DNA of 64,000 nt from Bacteroidaceae bacterium (GCA_017472635.1 JAFUPU010000002.1:1-64000); one strand, 5' to 3'; counted from the first letter of the stretch, positions 34,551 through 44,243 are shown. Numbers and translations: made by a program. The notes: generated from the letters alone by a model not told the origin.

Positions 34551-34638
34551 CTTTCACGACTTCCATCAACCCTTCAACCCTTTTTAGGCGGATGACCGCG
34601 GATTTTTTCAAACTATCAACTCTTTCAACTTCTCAACC

Positions 34639-34676
34639 GCGCGAAGCGCTATCAACCAATCAACTGCGCGAAGCGC
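34639..34676. repeat. Two copies of GCGCGAAGCGC, 27 bp apart
   Basis: 34639-34649 and 34666-34676, each able to form a GCGC/GCGC mini-hairpin, with CATCAA or TATCAA following. Embedded in a TCAAC-rich stretch (34565-34690). Non-coding. Confidence 0.5.
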
Positions 34677-34756
34677 CATCAAGCACATCATTGGTGAGAA
34701 TTTTCAAAAAAGGCACTTTAAGGCATTTTTCTCCCTTCTTATTACGTTTCCAATAA

Positions 34757-34885
34757 CTCTGGACACTTACTGAAAATCTCTGGACACTTACTGAAAAAAG
34801 TATCAAGGAGGACTGAAATAAGTGTCCAGCGTAAATCGAAAAACTCTGGATACTTTTTCCAGTAAGTATCCATAGATTTTTGAAT
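34757..34885. repeat. Cluster of TGGACACTTACTG motifs in both orientations
   Basis: CTCTGGACACTTACTGAAAA occurs at 34757-34776 and again at 34778-34797 (21-bp period). An inverted relative lies at 34811-34829 (GACTGAAATAAGTGTCCAG) and an inverted pair TGGATACTT/AAGTATCCA near 34847-34873. The TGGACAC core equals the half site of the palindrome at 599. Resembles a multi-site operator upstream of the gene at 35046. Confidence 0.6.
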
Positions 34886-35045
34886 AAGTTTGGAGAGTTA
34901 ATTTTTGCGTTTTCTAAGATGTAACGTTTTCGGAAGTGGGATATGGAGAAAAGAAGATGATGAATAGCGACTATTGTTGTCGGTTCTCACAATTATCAAA
35001 CAAAAGTTCCGATGCCTTTGTTTTTAGAGGTATAGGACTTTAAGA

Positions 35046-35609
35046 ATGAAAAATTGGGTGAATGTTTTGTCTATAGTGGCTGTGGCTACGAGTGTGGCTG
35101 CACTTGTTGTATCGTTGTGCAGGATTGAACCGGTAACAGCCGAATGGCTTGGTTTATTCGTGGGAATACTTGGTATGCTTACATCGGTGTTGCTTGGGTG
35201 GCAAGTGTTCAGCATTATCAATTTGAGGGGAATGGAAAGCAAGCTGAAGACGCTGGAAGAGGTGTCGCGTAAAGGCGATTCGGAAGCGATAGGGAAAGCC
35301 TACGATGGAATAGCCACTTTGTATATCACCTCGATTCCCGATGAGAATAAAACGCAAGAAGAGGTGGTGTCCAATCATCTCTACGGATATGTGTTGTTTT
35401 CAACCTTGTCAATGGTAACACATAGCGAGGCTGGAAAATACGAGTATTGTGAATCTACGATAGGTCATCTGCTGAAAATGAATTGGGATAAGCTGAAGAT
35501 AAACGAACGGCAGAGAGATAATATTTTTGATGTGGCAGTAAAAATAACATCCCATGGGAATATAAAGAACTATCCGGATTATTTGCGGTGGATATCCACG
35601 CTTGTGTAG
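35046..35609 (+). CDS. Membrane protein of unknown function, two N-terminal helices
   Basis: 187 residues. Two membrane helices at about residues 5-25 (VNVLSIVAVATSVAALVVSL) and 33-57 (EWLGLFVGILGMLTSVLLGWQVF), then a soluble helical domain of about 125 residues with no catalytic motif. The layout suggests a small membrane-anchored adaptor with a cytoplasmic C-terminus. No recognised family; stand-alone gene between long non-coding regions. Confidence 0.6.
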   Translation: MKNWVNVLSIVAVATSVAALVVSLCRIEPVTAEWLGLFVGILGMLTSVLLGWQVFSIINLRGMESKLKTLEEVSRKGDSEAIGKAYDGIATLYITSIPDENKTQEEVVSNHLYGYVLFSTLSMVTHSEAGKYEYCESTIGHLLKMNWDKLKINERQRDNIFDVAVKITSHGNIKNYPDYLRWISTLV

Positions 35610-35810
35610 AGCGGATTGTTGGAGCGCTCGTTTATTATTTCTGCTTGATGTACAACAGGAATGGGGCTCATATACAATCTTTTTGAGACTGGTTGATGGA
35701 TGCCAGATGATGAGTTTTTGTTGTCCGAAAACAAAGCAATAGGCTATGTTGTTGATATAATTATTGATGAAAAGAGGGTGCTTTGGGGTGAAAAAAGAAA
35801 AAAAACTCCT

Positions 35811-35847
35811 TTTTATTTTGTTCTCCGCCAGGCTTACATTATCTTTT
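35811..35847 (+). promoter_or_regulatory. Extended promoter, shared with 58673
   Basis: TTTTATTTTGTTCTCCGCC, then 10 nt, then TATCTTTT. The same 19-mer (one difference) at the same distance from a -7 box precedes the gene at 58731. Confidence 0.5.
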
Positions 35848-35874
35848 CAGGCGTAATTAATAAAATATAAAACA

Positions 35875-36528
35875 ATGAAAAAGATTTTAAGTACATTGAT
35901 GGTGGCTGTTGCCCTGTTGTTTGTAGCAGCACCTGCACAAGCCCAGTTTAGCTGGGGTATCAAAGGTGGTGTAAACCTTTCGAAGGTTGATTTTAGTGAT
36001 GCTCCTGCTAATTTGAAAGCCGATAATTTTACCGGTTTCTTCGTTGGTCCGATGGCTGAGTTTACCCTTCCTATCGTAGGGTTGGGTATTGATGGTTCTT
36101 TGCTCTACTCTCAAACAGGTATATCGTTTACAGGTGACGATGAAGAGACTGGTGATAAAATAGATGAAACATTGAAGAGCCACAGCATTGAGATTCCCAT
36201 CAACTTGAAATATTCTATCGGATTGGGAAAATTGGCTTCGGTATATGCGGCTGCCGGTCCTCAGTTTGCTTTTGCTTTGTCACAAGATGAATGGAAAAAT
36301 TACCTGTCAAAGCCTTTTAAGAAAAGCCAACTTAGCTTGAATCTTGGTGTGGGTGTGAAACTCATCAACCATTTGCAGGCTGGTGTAACTTATAATATCC
36401 CATTGGGAGACACTGCAGACTTTGAGGATATTAAAGATGGTGATGCCGGTGATATGATGAATGCCGGATGGAGTGCTATCACTGCCAAGAACAAAACGTG
36501 GAAAATCCATGTAGCCTATATCTTCTGA
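35875..36528 (+). CDS. PorT-family outer-membrane beta-barrel
   Basis: 217 residues with signal peptide (after AQA, about residue 24). The mature start FSWGIKGGVNLSKVDF and the strands TGFFVGPMAEFTLP, GLGIDGSLLYSQTGIS, IEIPINLKYSIGLG, VYAAAGPQFAFALS and LSLNLGVGVKLINHLQAGVTYNIPLG are the pattern of PorT/OMP_b-brl_2 porin-like proteins; the C-terminus ends IHVAYIF. Function unknown; some family members (PorT) take part in T9SS, but resemblance alone does not show that here. Single gene with its own terminator. Confidence 0.85.
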   Translation: MKKILSTLMVAVALLFVAAPAQAQFSWGIKGGVNLSKVDFSDAPANLKADNFTGFFVGPMAEFTLPIVGLGIDGSLLYSQTGISFTGDDEETGDKIDETLKSHSIEIPINLKYSIGLGKLASVYAAAGPQFAFALSQDEWKNYLSKPFKKSQLSLNLGVGVKLINHLQAGVTYNIPLGDTADFEDIKDGDAGDMMNAGWSAITAKNKTWKIHVAYIF

Positions 36529-36555
36529 TGTAAGCAGATAGAAACAGTATAACAG

Positions 36556-36605
36556 ATGGTCTCTGTGTTTGCCTATGGGCAGATGTAGAGACCATTTTTC
36601 TTTTT
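36556..36605 (+). terminator. Rho-independent terminator
   Basis: ATGGTCTCT (36556-36564) / AGAGACCAT (36587-36595) followed by TTTTTCTTTTTAT. Confidence 0.85.
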
Positions 36606-36727
36606 ATCTGAGAGGAAAATGATAGCATAGGCTGATAGGATGGAAATATTTTTGTGTAGTCAAGCTCTTATTAGTTGTGCTTATTGTTAATAAATGTATT
36701 TTATCTCATTATCTTATAGATTCTTTA

Positions 36728-36735
36728 TACCTTTG
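36728..36735 (+). promoter_or_regulatory. -7 promoter box TACCTTTG
   Basis: TAnnTTTG match 17 nt before the first ATG of the GH115 gene. Confidence 0.6.
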
Positions 36736-36751
36736 TAACAAAGAAAAATAG

Positions 36752-39109
36752 ATGAGTATGATGAATCGATTGATTTTAAGCTTATTGTTGCTTTGTGGAT
36801 GGAGTGGAATGGCTTTGGCAAAGTCGCTCCCGCATTTTGTGATGTCAGCCGGTGAACCGGTAGTCGTGGCTGTAGACAGCGATGAAGAGAAGGTTGTGCA
36901 TATAGCCGTAGAGTTGTTGAAACGCGATGTAGAAGCTGTGCTTGCTGCTGACCTGAAGACGGATGGGAAGCAGGGTGATATATTGGTGGCGACTTTCGGA
37001 AAGAGTGATTTGTTAGACGACATGAAGACCGAGGTTGCTGTGCTGGAGGGAAAACATGAAGCATTCTTGTTGAAAGTGTTGCCCGACGGTCGCTTGCTGG
37101 TGGCAGGAAGTGACAAGCGTGGAACAGCCTATGGCGTGTTGGAACTTTCGCGCATGTTGGGTGTGTCGCCCTGGGAATGGTGGGCAGATGCTACACCGGT
37201 CAAGCGTGAGACCTTCTATCTGCCTGCAGGTTATAGGAATGAGCAGGCACCGACAGTTCCTTATCGGGGTATCTTCTTGAACGATGAAGATTGGGGATTG
37301 CTGCCTTGGAGCAACCAGACCTATGAACCGCATAAAGACAAAAACCATATAGGACCGCGCACGTACAGCCGAATATTTGAACTGATGTTGCGCTTGCGGG
37401 CAAACACTATGTGGCCAGCCATGCATGAGTGTACATTGCCTTTCTTCTTGACAGAAGGAAACAGGCAGGCTGCTGCCGACTATAGTATTTTCATAGGAAG
37501 TTCGCACTGTGAACCGATGGTGTGTAATGCCGCCGGTGAATGGAGCCGTCGGGGCGAAGGAGCCTATGACTATGTGAATAACAGCAAAAAAGTCTATGAT
37601 TTTTGGGAAACACGTGTGAAGGAGGTTGCCGGGCAAGACAACATCTACACCTTGGGTATGCGCGGTGTGCACGATGGAAAGATGCAAGGAGCCAAGACGG
37701 TGGCTGAGCAGAAAGCCGTGTTGGACCGCGTGCTTGAAGACCAGCGCGGGCTGATAGCCAAGTATGTAAACGAAGATGTAACGTCGGTACCCCAAGTCTT
37801 TATCCCCTATAAAGAGGTGCTTGACATCTATAATGCCGGCTTGGAAGTTCCCGACGAGGTGACACTGATGTGGTGTGACGACAACTATGGGTATATTCGT
37901 CATTTTCCTACAGCCGAAGAGAGAGCTCGTAAAGGGGGAAATGGCATCTATTACCATGCATCGTATTGGGGGCGTCCGCATGACTATTTGTGGTTAAATA
38001 CCATGCATCCGGCGTTGATATTCCAACAGATGAGCGAAGCTTACAACCATGGCATACAGCAAATGTGGATCTTGAATGTTGGTGACCTGAAACCGGGTGA
38101 ATACCAGACGGAACTGTTCATGGATATGGCATGGGATTTTGACGAGGTGACACGCATGGGAGTAAAAGAGCACTATCGTAATTTCTTGAACCGCGAGTTT
38201 GGTAAACAAGTCGCAGATGAGTTGCAACCGGTGATGGAGGAGTATTACCGGAGAAACTTCATACATCGACCGGAGTTTATGGGAAGTACGCGCACCGAGG
38301 AGAAAGCACCGGCATGGAAGGTGGTAAAAGACCTGCCTTTGAGTGAGAAGGAGGTGCGTGCATGGATAGATGTCTGGAAACGTCTGTCTGATAAGGTGGA
38401 AGCAACTTGGAAGCTGATACCTGAAGCAAAGCAGGATGCCTACTATCATTTGGTGAAATATCAGGTGCAGGGTTCGGCGCAGATGAACATGAAAATGTTG
38501 AATGCCCAGTTGGCGCGACACGGCAAGGGCGGCTGGGAACAGAGTGATGCGGCGTATGACAGTATAGTGGCTCTGACACAAAGGTATAATGAAGGATTCC
38601 ACAACAACGGGAAATGGAACAAGATGATGACGCATCGTCCGCGCAAACTGGCAGTTTTTGACCGGGTTAAGCGAGATACGGTAGAGGCTTCGTTGCAGGA
38701 AACACCTTGTCCGCAAGTGGTGTGGAATGGCGTAGAGTATGCTGCGGGTAATCCGGTTGCCTGTGAATGGTTAGGGTATGAAGGTGGCGCAGTGGCTATA
38801 AAACAAGGTGAGTCCATCTCTTATGAAACAGGACAATTGCCAGGTGACACGGTGAAGGTTTGTTTGACGTTCTTGCCCAATCATCCTATTGAGGGTAATG
38901 CATTGCGTGTGGCAGTTTCGTTAGATGGATCAGCTCCCAAGATTGTTTCGTATGAAACCAAAGGACGTAGTGAAGAGTGGAAAGAGAATGTATTGTGGAA
39001 TTGTGCAACCCGCCAGGTGGTACTTACCTTGGGAAAGAGTCATGTACACCGGGTGACATTGACTCCTCTTGACAAAGGGGTGGTGCTTGACCAGGTGAAA
39101 CTCTATTAA
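36752..39109 (+). CDS. Exported glycoside hydrolase family 115 (xylan alpha-glucuronidase-like)
   Basis: 785 residues with signal peptide (after ALA, near residue 23; Met1, Met3 and Met4 are possible starts). After a small N-terminal alpha-beta domain (GTAYGVLELSRMLGVSPWEWWAD) comes the conserved GH115 barrel: YRGIFLNDEDWGLLPW, LMLRLRANTMWPAMHE, FIGSSHCEPM, TLGMRGVHDG, VTLMWCDDNYGYIR, YYHASYWGRPHDYLWLNT and MWILNVGDLKPGEY. GH115 enzymes remove (4-O-methyl-)glucuronic acid from xylan side chains. A C-terminal beta domain completes the protein. No xylanase or SusCD genes are near. Confidence 0.9.
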   Translation: MSMMNRLILSLLLLCGWSGMALAKSLPHFVMSAGEPVVVAVDSDEEKVVHIAVELLKRDVEAVLAADLKTDGKQGDILVATFGKSDLLDDMKTEVAVLEGKHEAFLLKVLPDGRLLVAGSDKRGTAYGVLELSRMLGVSPWEWWADATPVKRETFYLPAGYRNEQAPTVPYRGIFLNDEDWGLLPWSNQTYEPHKDKNHIGPRTYSRIFELMLRLRANTMWPAMHECTLPFFLTEGNRQAAADYSIFIGSSHCEPMVCNAAGEWSRRGEGAYDYVNNSKKVYDFWETRVKEVAGQDNIYTLGMRGVHDGKMQGAKTVAEQKAVLDRVLEDQRGLIAKYVNEDVTSVPQVFIPYKEVLDIYNAGLEVPDEVTLMWCDDNYGYIRHFPTAEERARKGGNGIYYHASYWGRPHDYLWLNTMHPALIFQQMSEAYNHGIQQMWILNVGDLKPGEYQTELFMDMAWDFDEVTRMGVKEHYRNFLNREFGKQVADELQPVMEEYYRRNFIHRPEFMGSTRTEEKAPAWKVVKDLPLSEKEVRAWIDVWKRLSDKVEATWKLIPEAKQDAYYHLVKYQVQGSAQMNMKMLNAQLARHGKGGWEQSDAAYDSIVALTQRYNEGFHNNGKWNKMMTHRPRKLAVFDRVKRDTVEASLQETPCPQVVWNGVEYAAGNPVACEWLGYEGGAVAIKQGESISYETGQLPGDTVKVCLTFLPNHPIEGNALRVAVSLDGSAPKIVSYETKGRSEEWKENVLWNCATRQVVLTLGKSHVHRVTLTPLDKGVVLDQVKLY

Positions 39110-39288
39110 TATATATATAATAAGGTATAATAGCATGGGGTAAAACGAAATGGATCTGGTTTGCATTTTAACTTGTAAAAAGTACAATTTTACAAAAAAA
39201 ACGGCATTTTATTGCACAGACAGCCAAAAAGTGTGCAATAAAATGCAAATATTTGCTTGAATGTTTGCTCAAAACAATAAATATGTGT

Positions 39289-39296
39289 TCCTTTGC
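39289..39296 (+). promoter_or_regulatory. Probable -7 box TTCCTTTG
   Basis: Seven of eight positions fit the TAnnTTTG pattern, 53 nt before acpP. An A/T-rich leader follows. Confidence 0.35.
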
Positions 39297-39348
39297 ACCC
39301 GAAATAGAAAATAACAAACCATATTAATTAATTTAAAAAGATAAAGTT

Positions 39349-39582
39349 ATGTCTGAAATTGCATCAAGAGTAAAAGCTATCATCGTTGACAAATTAGGCG
39401 TTGAAGAATCTGAAGTAACAAACGAAGCAAGCTTCACCAACGATTTGGGAGCTGATTCTTTGGATACTGTAGAATTGATCATGGAGTTCGAGAAGGAGTT
39501 CAACATCCAGATTCCCGATGATCAATCAGAGAAAATCGCCACTGTAGGTGATGCTATCGCTTATATCGAAGCTAACAAGTAA
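39349..39582 (+). CDS. acpP: Acyl carrier protein
   Basis: 77 residues. Contains the phosphopantetheine attachment site [12 protein letters not shown] with Ser near residue 39, and the usual acidic helices. Carries growing acyl chains in type II fatty-acid synthesis. Standard partner gene fabF follows after 29 nt. Confidence 0.97.
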   Translation: MSEIASRVKAIIVDKLGVEESEVTNEASFTNDLGADSLDTVELIMEFEKEFNIQIPDDQSEKIATVGDAIAYIEANK

Positions 39583-39611
39583 TATTAAAAAGAAACGGTT
39601 TAATACCTGAT

Positions 39612-40876
39612 ATGGAATTAAAGAGAGTCGTAGTTACAGGTCTTGGCGCGTTGACTCCCATCGGAAACACCGTAGACGAGTTTTGGAAAAACTTGGTGGA
39701 TGGTGTAAGCGGAGCGGGTCCTATTACCCACTTCGACGCTTCGGCTTTTAAGACCCAATTTGCGTGTGAGGTCAAAGGCTTCAATGCTGCTGACTTCGTT
39801 GATCGTAAGGAAGCACGTAAGATGGATTTGTATACCCAATATGCAGTTGCTGCTGCAAAAATGGCAGTTGCTGATTCGGGTATGGATGTTGAAGCAGAGG
39901 ATCGTAATCGCATTGGTGTTGTTTATGGTGTAGGTATCGGAGGTATTCATACCTTTGAAGAGGAAGTGTCCAACTATGCTATAAATGGTGCTACCATGGG
40001 ACCTAAATTCAACCCTTTCTTCATCCCTAAGATGATTGCTGACATTGCGTCCGGTCAGATTTCTATCATGTATGGATTCCATGGTCCGAACTATACAACT
40101 ACTTCAGCTTGTGCCTCTTCATCGAATGCTATTGCCGATGCTTTCAATCTTATTCGTCTGAATAAGGCTAACATCATTTTGGCAGGTGGTGCTGAGGCTG
40201 CAATCTTCCCTGCAGGTGTCGGTGGATTCAATGCGATGCACGCGTTGTCGACTCGCAATGATGATCCTGAACATGCAAGTCGTCCGTTCAGCGCGAGTCG
40301 TGATGGCTTCATCATGGGTGAAGGTGCAGGTTGTTTGGTGTTGGAAGAGTTGGAGCATGCAAAAGCTCGTGGAGCTAAAATCTATGCAGAACTTGTCGGT
40401 GCAGGAATGTCTGCAGATGCTCATCACCTGACAGCATCACATCCAGAAGGATTGGGTGCTAAATTAGTAATGTTGAATGCTTTGGAAGACGCAGCCATGA
40501 AACCCGAGGAAATTGATTATATCAATGTACACGGAACTTCAACACCGGTGGGCGATGTTTCAGAGTGTAAAGCTATTAAGGAGGTCTTTGGTGAGCATGC
40601 TTATAAATTGAATATCAGTTCTACAAAATCCATGACTGGTCACCTTTTGGGTGCAGCCGGTGCGGTGGAAGCCATTGCTTGTACATTGGCTGTTAAGAAC
40701 GATATTGTTCCTCCGACCATCAATCACGAAGAAGGAGACAATGACGAAAATATTGATTATAACATGAACTATACCTTTAATAGGCACAGCATCGTGTGGT
40801 TAATTCGGCTTTGTCAAACACCTTTGGTTTTGGTGGACACAATGCATGTATAATCCTTAAGAAATACGTGGGTTAA
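39612..40876 (+). pseudogene. fabF: 3-oxoacyl-ACP synthase II with apparent 1-base frameshift near the 3' end
   Basis: Beta-ketoacyl-ACP synthase elongating acyl chains. The catalytic Cys167 lies in TTSACASSSNA, and the two His residues lie in VHGTSTPVGD and KSMTGHLLGAAG. The open frame reads to 40853, but from about 40782 (AAT AGG CAC) it diverges from the family. Adding one A there (AAT AAG GCA) restores KAQHRVVNSALSNTFGFGGHNA and a stop at 40874-40876, 2 nt before rnc. As written, the protein loses the conserved GFGGHN loop that closes the active site and ends in 29 unrelated residues. Because fabF is normally essential unless a second copy exists, a sequence error is the simplest explanation; a genuine mutation is possible. 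Confidence 0.85.
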
Positions 40877-40878
40877 CC

Positions 40879-41790
40879 GTGTCTCTAAGAGATATTGCAA
40901 CTTATATAAGACTCCTTTTCCGTAAGGATAGGGAGTCTTATTTTGTTTTGTATCGGATTATGGGCTTCTTCCCATGTAATATCCGATATTACGAGCAAGC
41001 ATTGCTGCATAAATCATTGTCGGTACGCAATACGGACGGGCATTTATTGAACAATGAACGATTGGAATTTTTAGGTGATGCCATATTGGATGCTGTAGTA
41101 GGAGACATCGTCTATCAGCATTTCCAAGGAAAACGTGAAGGTTTCTTGACTAATCAACGTTCGAAGATTGTGCAGCGGGAGACATTGAATAGGATTGCCG
41201 TAGAGATGGGATTGAATAAATTGATAAAGTCTAGTTCTACGGCGCATAGTCACAACAGTTATGTGTGCGGAAACGCTTTTGAGGCTTTTGTCGGAGCTAT
41301 CTATCTGGACCGTGGATATAAGTATTGTATGCGCTTCATGAAGAAACGCGTAATGGGTAGGCTGATAGATATAGACAAGTTGGCTTCTCAAGAACAGAAT
41401 TTCAAAAGCAAACTTATTGAATGGGGGCAAAAGAGGCATCTGCAAATAAATTTTGAGTTGGTGGATGAACGTTTGAGCAAGCAGGAAGCATGTAGCCCTA
41501 TTTTTGAGAGTCAAGTGTTGGTTGAAGGCATTGTATGTGGACGTGGAGTAGGTTATAGCAAGAAAGAGAGCCAGCAACTGGCATCTAAACATGCAATGAA
41601 ATTCTTAAAAACAGAGAAAGAGGTGTTGGAATCTGTTTATGCAGCTAAGGAACAGCGTGAACGGCAGAATGAAATTGTATTGGAAGAGTCTGTAGAAGCA
41701 AGTGAACTTGAATATGTGACTGATTGTCCGGAATCTTGTGTGACAGAAGAACAAACTCAGTTGGAAAAAGATGGAACAAAGACAGTATAG
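40879..41790 (+). CDS. rnc: Ribonuclease III
   Basis: 303 residues from a GTG start placed 2 nt after the restored fabF stop, which suggests translational coupling. The signature NERLEFLGDAILDAVV (about residues 57-72) and the second acidic motif NAFEAFVGAIYLDRG are intact, followed by a double-stranded-RNA-binding domain (about residues 172-245, GVGYSKKESQQLASKHAM). A C-terminal Glu-rich tail of about 50 residues extends beyond the usual length. Processes rRNA and structured transcripts. Its end overlaps the lytic transglycosylase gene by 20 nt. Confidence 0.95.
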   Translation: MSLRDIATYIRLLFRKDRESYFVLYRIMGFFPCNIRYYEQALLHKSLSVRNTDGHLLNNERLEFLGDAILDAVVGDIVYQHFQGKREGFLTNQRSKIVQRETLNRIAVEMGLNKLIKSSSTAHSHNSYVCGNAFEAFVGAIYLDRGYKYCMRFMKKRVMGRLIDIDKLASQEQNFKSKLIEWGQKRHLQINFELVDERLSKQEACSPIFESQVLVEGIVCGRGVGYSKKESQQLASKHAMKFLKTEKEVLESVYAAKEQRERQNEIVLEESVEASELEYVTDCPESCVTEEQTQLEKDGTKTV

Positions 41791-42730
41791 TATAAAATGT
41801 TTGTTGCTTGGAGTGACATTTGCCTTGGGAATAGGGGTGATACCTACGTTTGCCCAATATCCGGAAGCGATTCCTCCTTATGAGGTTGTAAATCCCTATG
41901 TGCCGTCTAAGATGGTGTTTGCTGGTGATACATTGGATTTGCAACGCGCAGACTTGCATGAACGCATTGATCGTGAACTGATAACTTTTACTTTTGGACA
42001 TACAACAACGTTGTTGATGTTCAAGCGTGCCAACCGATATTTTCCTGTTGTTGAACCTATCTTGAAAGAGTGTGGAGTTCCCGATGATTTCAAATATTTG
42101 ATGGTGATAGAAAGCAATGTGGATATTTGGGCTTATTCACCAGCAGGAGCTGCAGGGCTTTGGCAATTTATGCCTGCCACTGGGAAGGAGTTTGGATTGA
42201 AGATTGATGCTTACGTTGATGAGCGTTATCATGTGGAGAAGGCCACGCGGGCAGCTTGTGATTATTTGAAAGAGGCATATGCGAAGTATGGAGATTGGCT
42301 GACTGTTGCAGCCAGTTACAATGCCGGACAAGGACGCATCACCACTGAATTGGCGAAACAACAAGTGGCTAAAGCTACTGATTTGTGGTTGAATAAGGAA
42401 ACTGCCCGGTATAGGTTTCGTATATTAGCAGCCAAACAGGTATTTAGTTTTCCTCGTATGTATGGTTTTGTTCTCCATGCCCGTGATTTATATCCGATGT
42501 TGCCTGTAGAAAAGGTAGTCGTGAGTGAAACTATCTCAGATTTGGCTCTGTATGCCAAAGGGAAAGGATGCTCATATTATATGCTTAAACAAGCAAATCC
42601 ATGGATTAAGGGCAATGTATTACCTGCGAACGCATCTCGTCCGGTTACTTTGTTACTCCCAATTGCTGCGGAATGGGAATATGAACCAACATCAACAATT
42701 CCTCATGTGAAAAATTGGGTTGTTGATTGA
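41771..42730 (+). CDS. Exported lytic transglycosylase (MltD/SLT type)
   Basis: 319 residues. Signal peptide to TFA (about residue 28). The SLT domain is clear: catalytic Glu in MVIESN, then SPAGAAGLWQFMPATG, and AASYNAGQGRI further on. It cleaves the MurNAc-GlcNAc bond of peptidoglycan with 1,6-anhydro product formation. A C-terminal region of about 60 residues resembles a single weak LysM-like repeat (YAKGKGCSYYMLKQANPWIKG). The first 20 nt lie inside rnc in another frame. Confidence 0.9.
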   Translation: MEQRQYSIKCLLLGVTFALGIGVIPTFAQYPEAIPPYEVVNPYVPSKMVFAGDTLDLQRADLHERIDRELITFTFGHTTTLLMFKRANRYFPVVEPILKECGVPDDFKYLMVIESNVDIWAYSPAGAAGLWQFMPATGKEFGLKIDAYVDERYHVEKATRAACDYLKEAYAKYGDWLTVAASYNAGQGRITTELAKQQVAKATDLWLNKETARYRFRILAAKQVFSFPRMYGFVLHARDLYPMLPVEKVVVSETISDLALYAKGKGCSYYMLKQANPWIKGNVLPANASRPVTLLLPIAAEWEYEPTSTIPHVKNWVVD

Positions 42731-42736
42731 TAAGGG

Positions 42737-42759
42737 CATTAAGCGGTTTTTGCCTAATG
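42737..42759. terminator. Weak bidirectional stem-loop between convergent genes
   Basis: CATTAAGC / GCCTAATG with one mismatch and a T-rich loop, between the stops at 42730 and 42775. Confidence 0.4.
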
Positions 42760-42774
42760 GAGACAGGTCTATCT

Positions 42775-44106
42775 TTAGACTTCGGGAAGTTTGTTGCCGT
42801 TGATTTTTCGATAAAGTTCTAACGCATACACGTCTGTCATTCCAGAAATGTAATCGAGTACAGCTTGTATTTTCCCATACAGAGTAGGGGCATTCATATC
42901 GTATTGTTCAGGAATCCGGTTGATAAGCAATTGAGAATAAGTCTTTTCGGGATGCATCACGGCTTTGATGGTCAGACTTAACAAGGTGGTGATTATTTGG
43001 TATCCAGCCAATTCAATATCAAGTACTTCTTTTGAACGATAGATGCGGTTAAGGGCTGTATTAGCACAAGTGTCATATGCCTTTTTGATTGATCCGGGAA
43101 GTTGTTTTATTAAGCTTCCACTGAAAACTCCTTCTAAGATTTCTTGTTCATTCTCAATGAAAACCTGGGTACATTCGTGTAGGAGCAATCCGATGATGGT
43201 CGAACGTAAATAGGCGATTTGTTCATTGGGGTCGGCTACTAAATTGAAGACTTCACAGGCACGTTGCTTTTGGCGGTCGTTTAGAAACAGCATGAATAGG
43301 TCAACGGTCTCTTGCAATGTGAGTAATTTCAATTTATATGCATCTTCGATATCCATCAGTTGATAGCATATATCATCAGCAGCTTCGACTAAGTAGACTA
43401 ATGGATAGCGGGCAAATTGGACGGGTTCATTGGGAAGGCTTTGTTGCTTGATGCCTAATTCGTTGGCTATTCTTAAAAAGTCTTCTTGCTCGCTTTGAAA
43501 GAATCCGAATTTCCCTTTTTTCCCAGAAAGGATAGAAGCATAGGGATACTTGATGATGCTTGCCAGCGTGGAGTATGTCATAACATATCCCCCTTTGCGC
43601 CTTCCCTTGAACTGGTGGGAAAGTAAACGGAAAGCATTGGCATTTCCTTCGAAATGTGTGAAGTCACTCCACTCAGCATCGCTGAAAAGTGGGCGTAGTG
43701 ACAAACCTTCTCCTTCAGAAAAGAATGTGCCGATAGCTTTCTCTCCAGAATGACCAAAGGGCGGATTCCCTAAATCATGAGCTAAACAAGCAGCAGCTAC
43801 AATGGAACCTATTTCTTCGAGGTGTGTTGTAGCCAGTTTGGGATATTTATTGATTAGTTCTTTGGATACATTGATGCCTAAAGAACGTCCAACGCAAGCA
43901 ACTTCTAAACTGTGAGTCAGTCGATTGTGTACAAAAACGCTTCCAGGTAAGGGAAATACCTGTGTCTTGTTTTGTAAACGACGGAACGGGGCAGAAAATA
44001 TCAGCCGGTCATAATCGCGTTGGAATTCTGTACGGTCGTCTTTATGGGTGGAGTGAAATTGTTCCATCCCTAAACGTTTATTTGATATGAGTTGTTCCCA
44101 GTTCAT
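42775..44106 (-). CDS. dgt: dGTP triphosphohydrolase-like HD protein
   Basis: 443 residues from MNWEQLISNKRLG; the longer frame upstream runs into the divergent promoter region and is rejected. HD-domain metal ligands appear in THSLEVACVGRSLG and CLAHDLGNPPFGHSGE, and FRRLQNKTQVFPL precedes them, as in dGTPases of the deoxyguanosinetriphosphate triphosphohydrolase-like family. These cleave dNTPs (often dGTP) to nucleoside and triphosphate. It is divergent from dut, so both genes concern nucleotide pools. Confidence 0.92.
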   Translation of the reverse strand: MNWEQLISNKRLGMEQFHSTHKDDRTEFQRDYDRLIFSAPFRRLQNKTQVFPLPGSVFVHNRLTHSLEVACVGRSLGINVSKELINKYPKLATTHLEEIGSIVAAACLAHDLGNPPFGHSGEKAIGTFFSEGEGLSLRPLFSDAEWSDFTHFEGNANAFRLLSHQFKGRRKGGYVMTYSTLASIIKYPYASILSGKKGKFGFFQSEQEDFLRIANELGIKQQSLPNEPVQFARYPLVYLVEAADDICYQLMDIEDAYKLKLLTLQETVDLFMLFLNDRQKQRACEVFNLVADPNEQIAYLRSTIIGLLLHECTQVFIENEQEILEGVFSGSLIKQLPGSIKKAYDTCANTALNRIYRSKEVLDIELAGYQIITTLLSLTIKAVMHPEKTYSQLLINRIPEQYDMNAPTLYGKIQAVLDYISGMTDVYALELYRKINGNKLPEV

Positions 44107-44197
44107 AAATGATTGTTTTCTAATGCAAAAGTAACGTAAAAAAGTGATGCATGCTATAGTTTTCAAGAAAAAATGTTGTCGTTTGCTCAAAATTCCT

Positions 44198-44205
44198 TAT
44201 TTTTG
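44198..44205 (+). promoter_or_regulatory. -7 promoter box TATTTTTG
   Basis: TAnnTTTG match; transcript start would be near 44212, so dut should begin at 44244 and not at the ATG at 44217. Confidence 0.6.
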
Positions 44206-44243
44206 CACATCGTCAAATGTCTATAAGAAAATATACGATTCAT

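Noticed and set aside
6072..39109. A polysaccharide utilisation locus
   Set aside because: GH28, GH2 and GH115 genes are scattered and no SusC/SusD pair or linked hybrid sensor is present.
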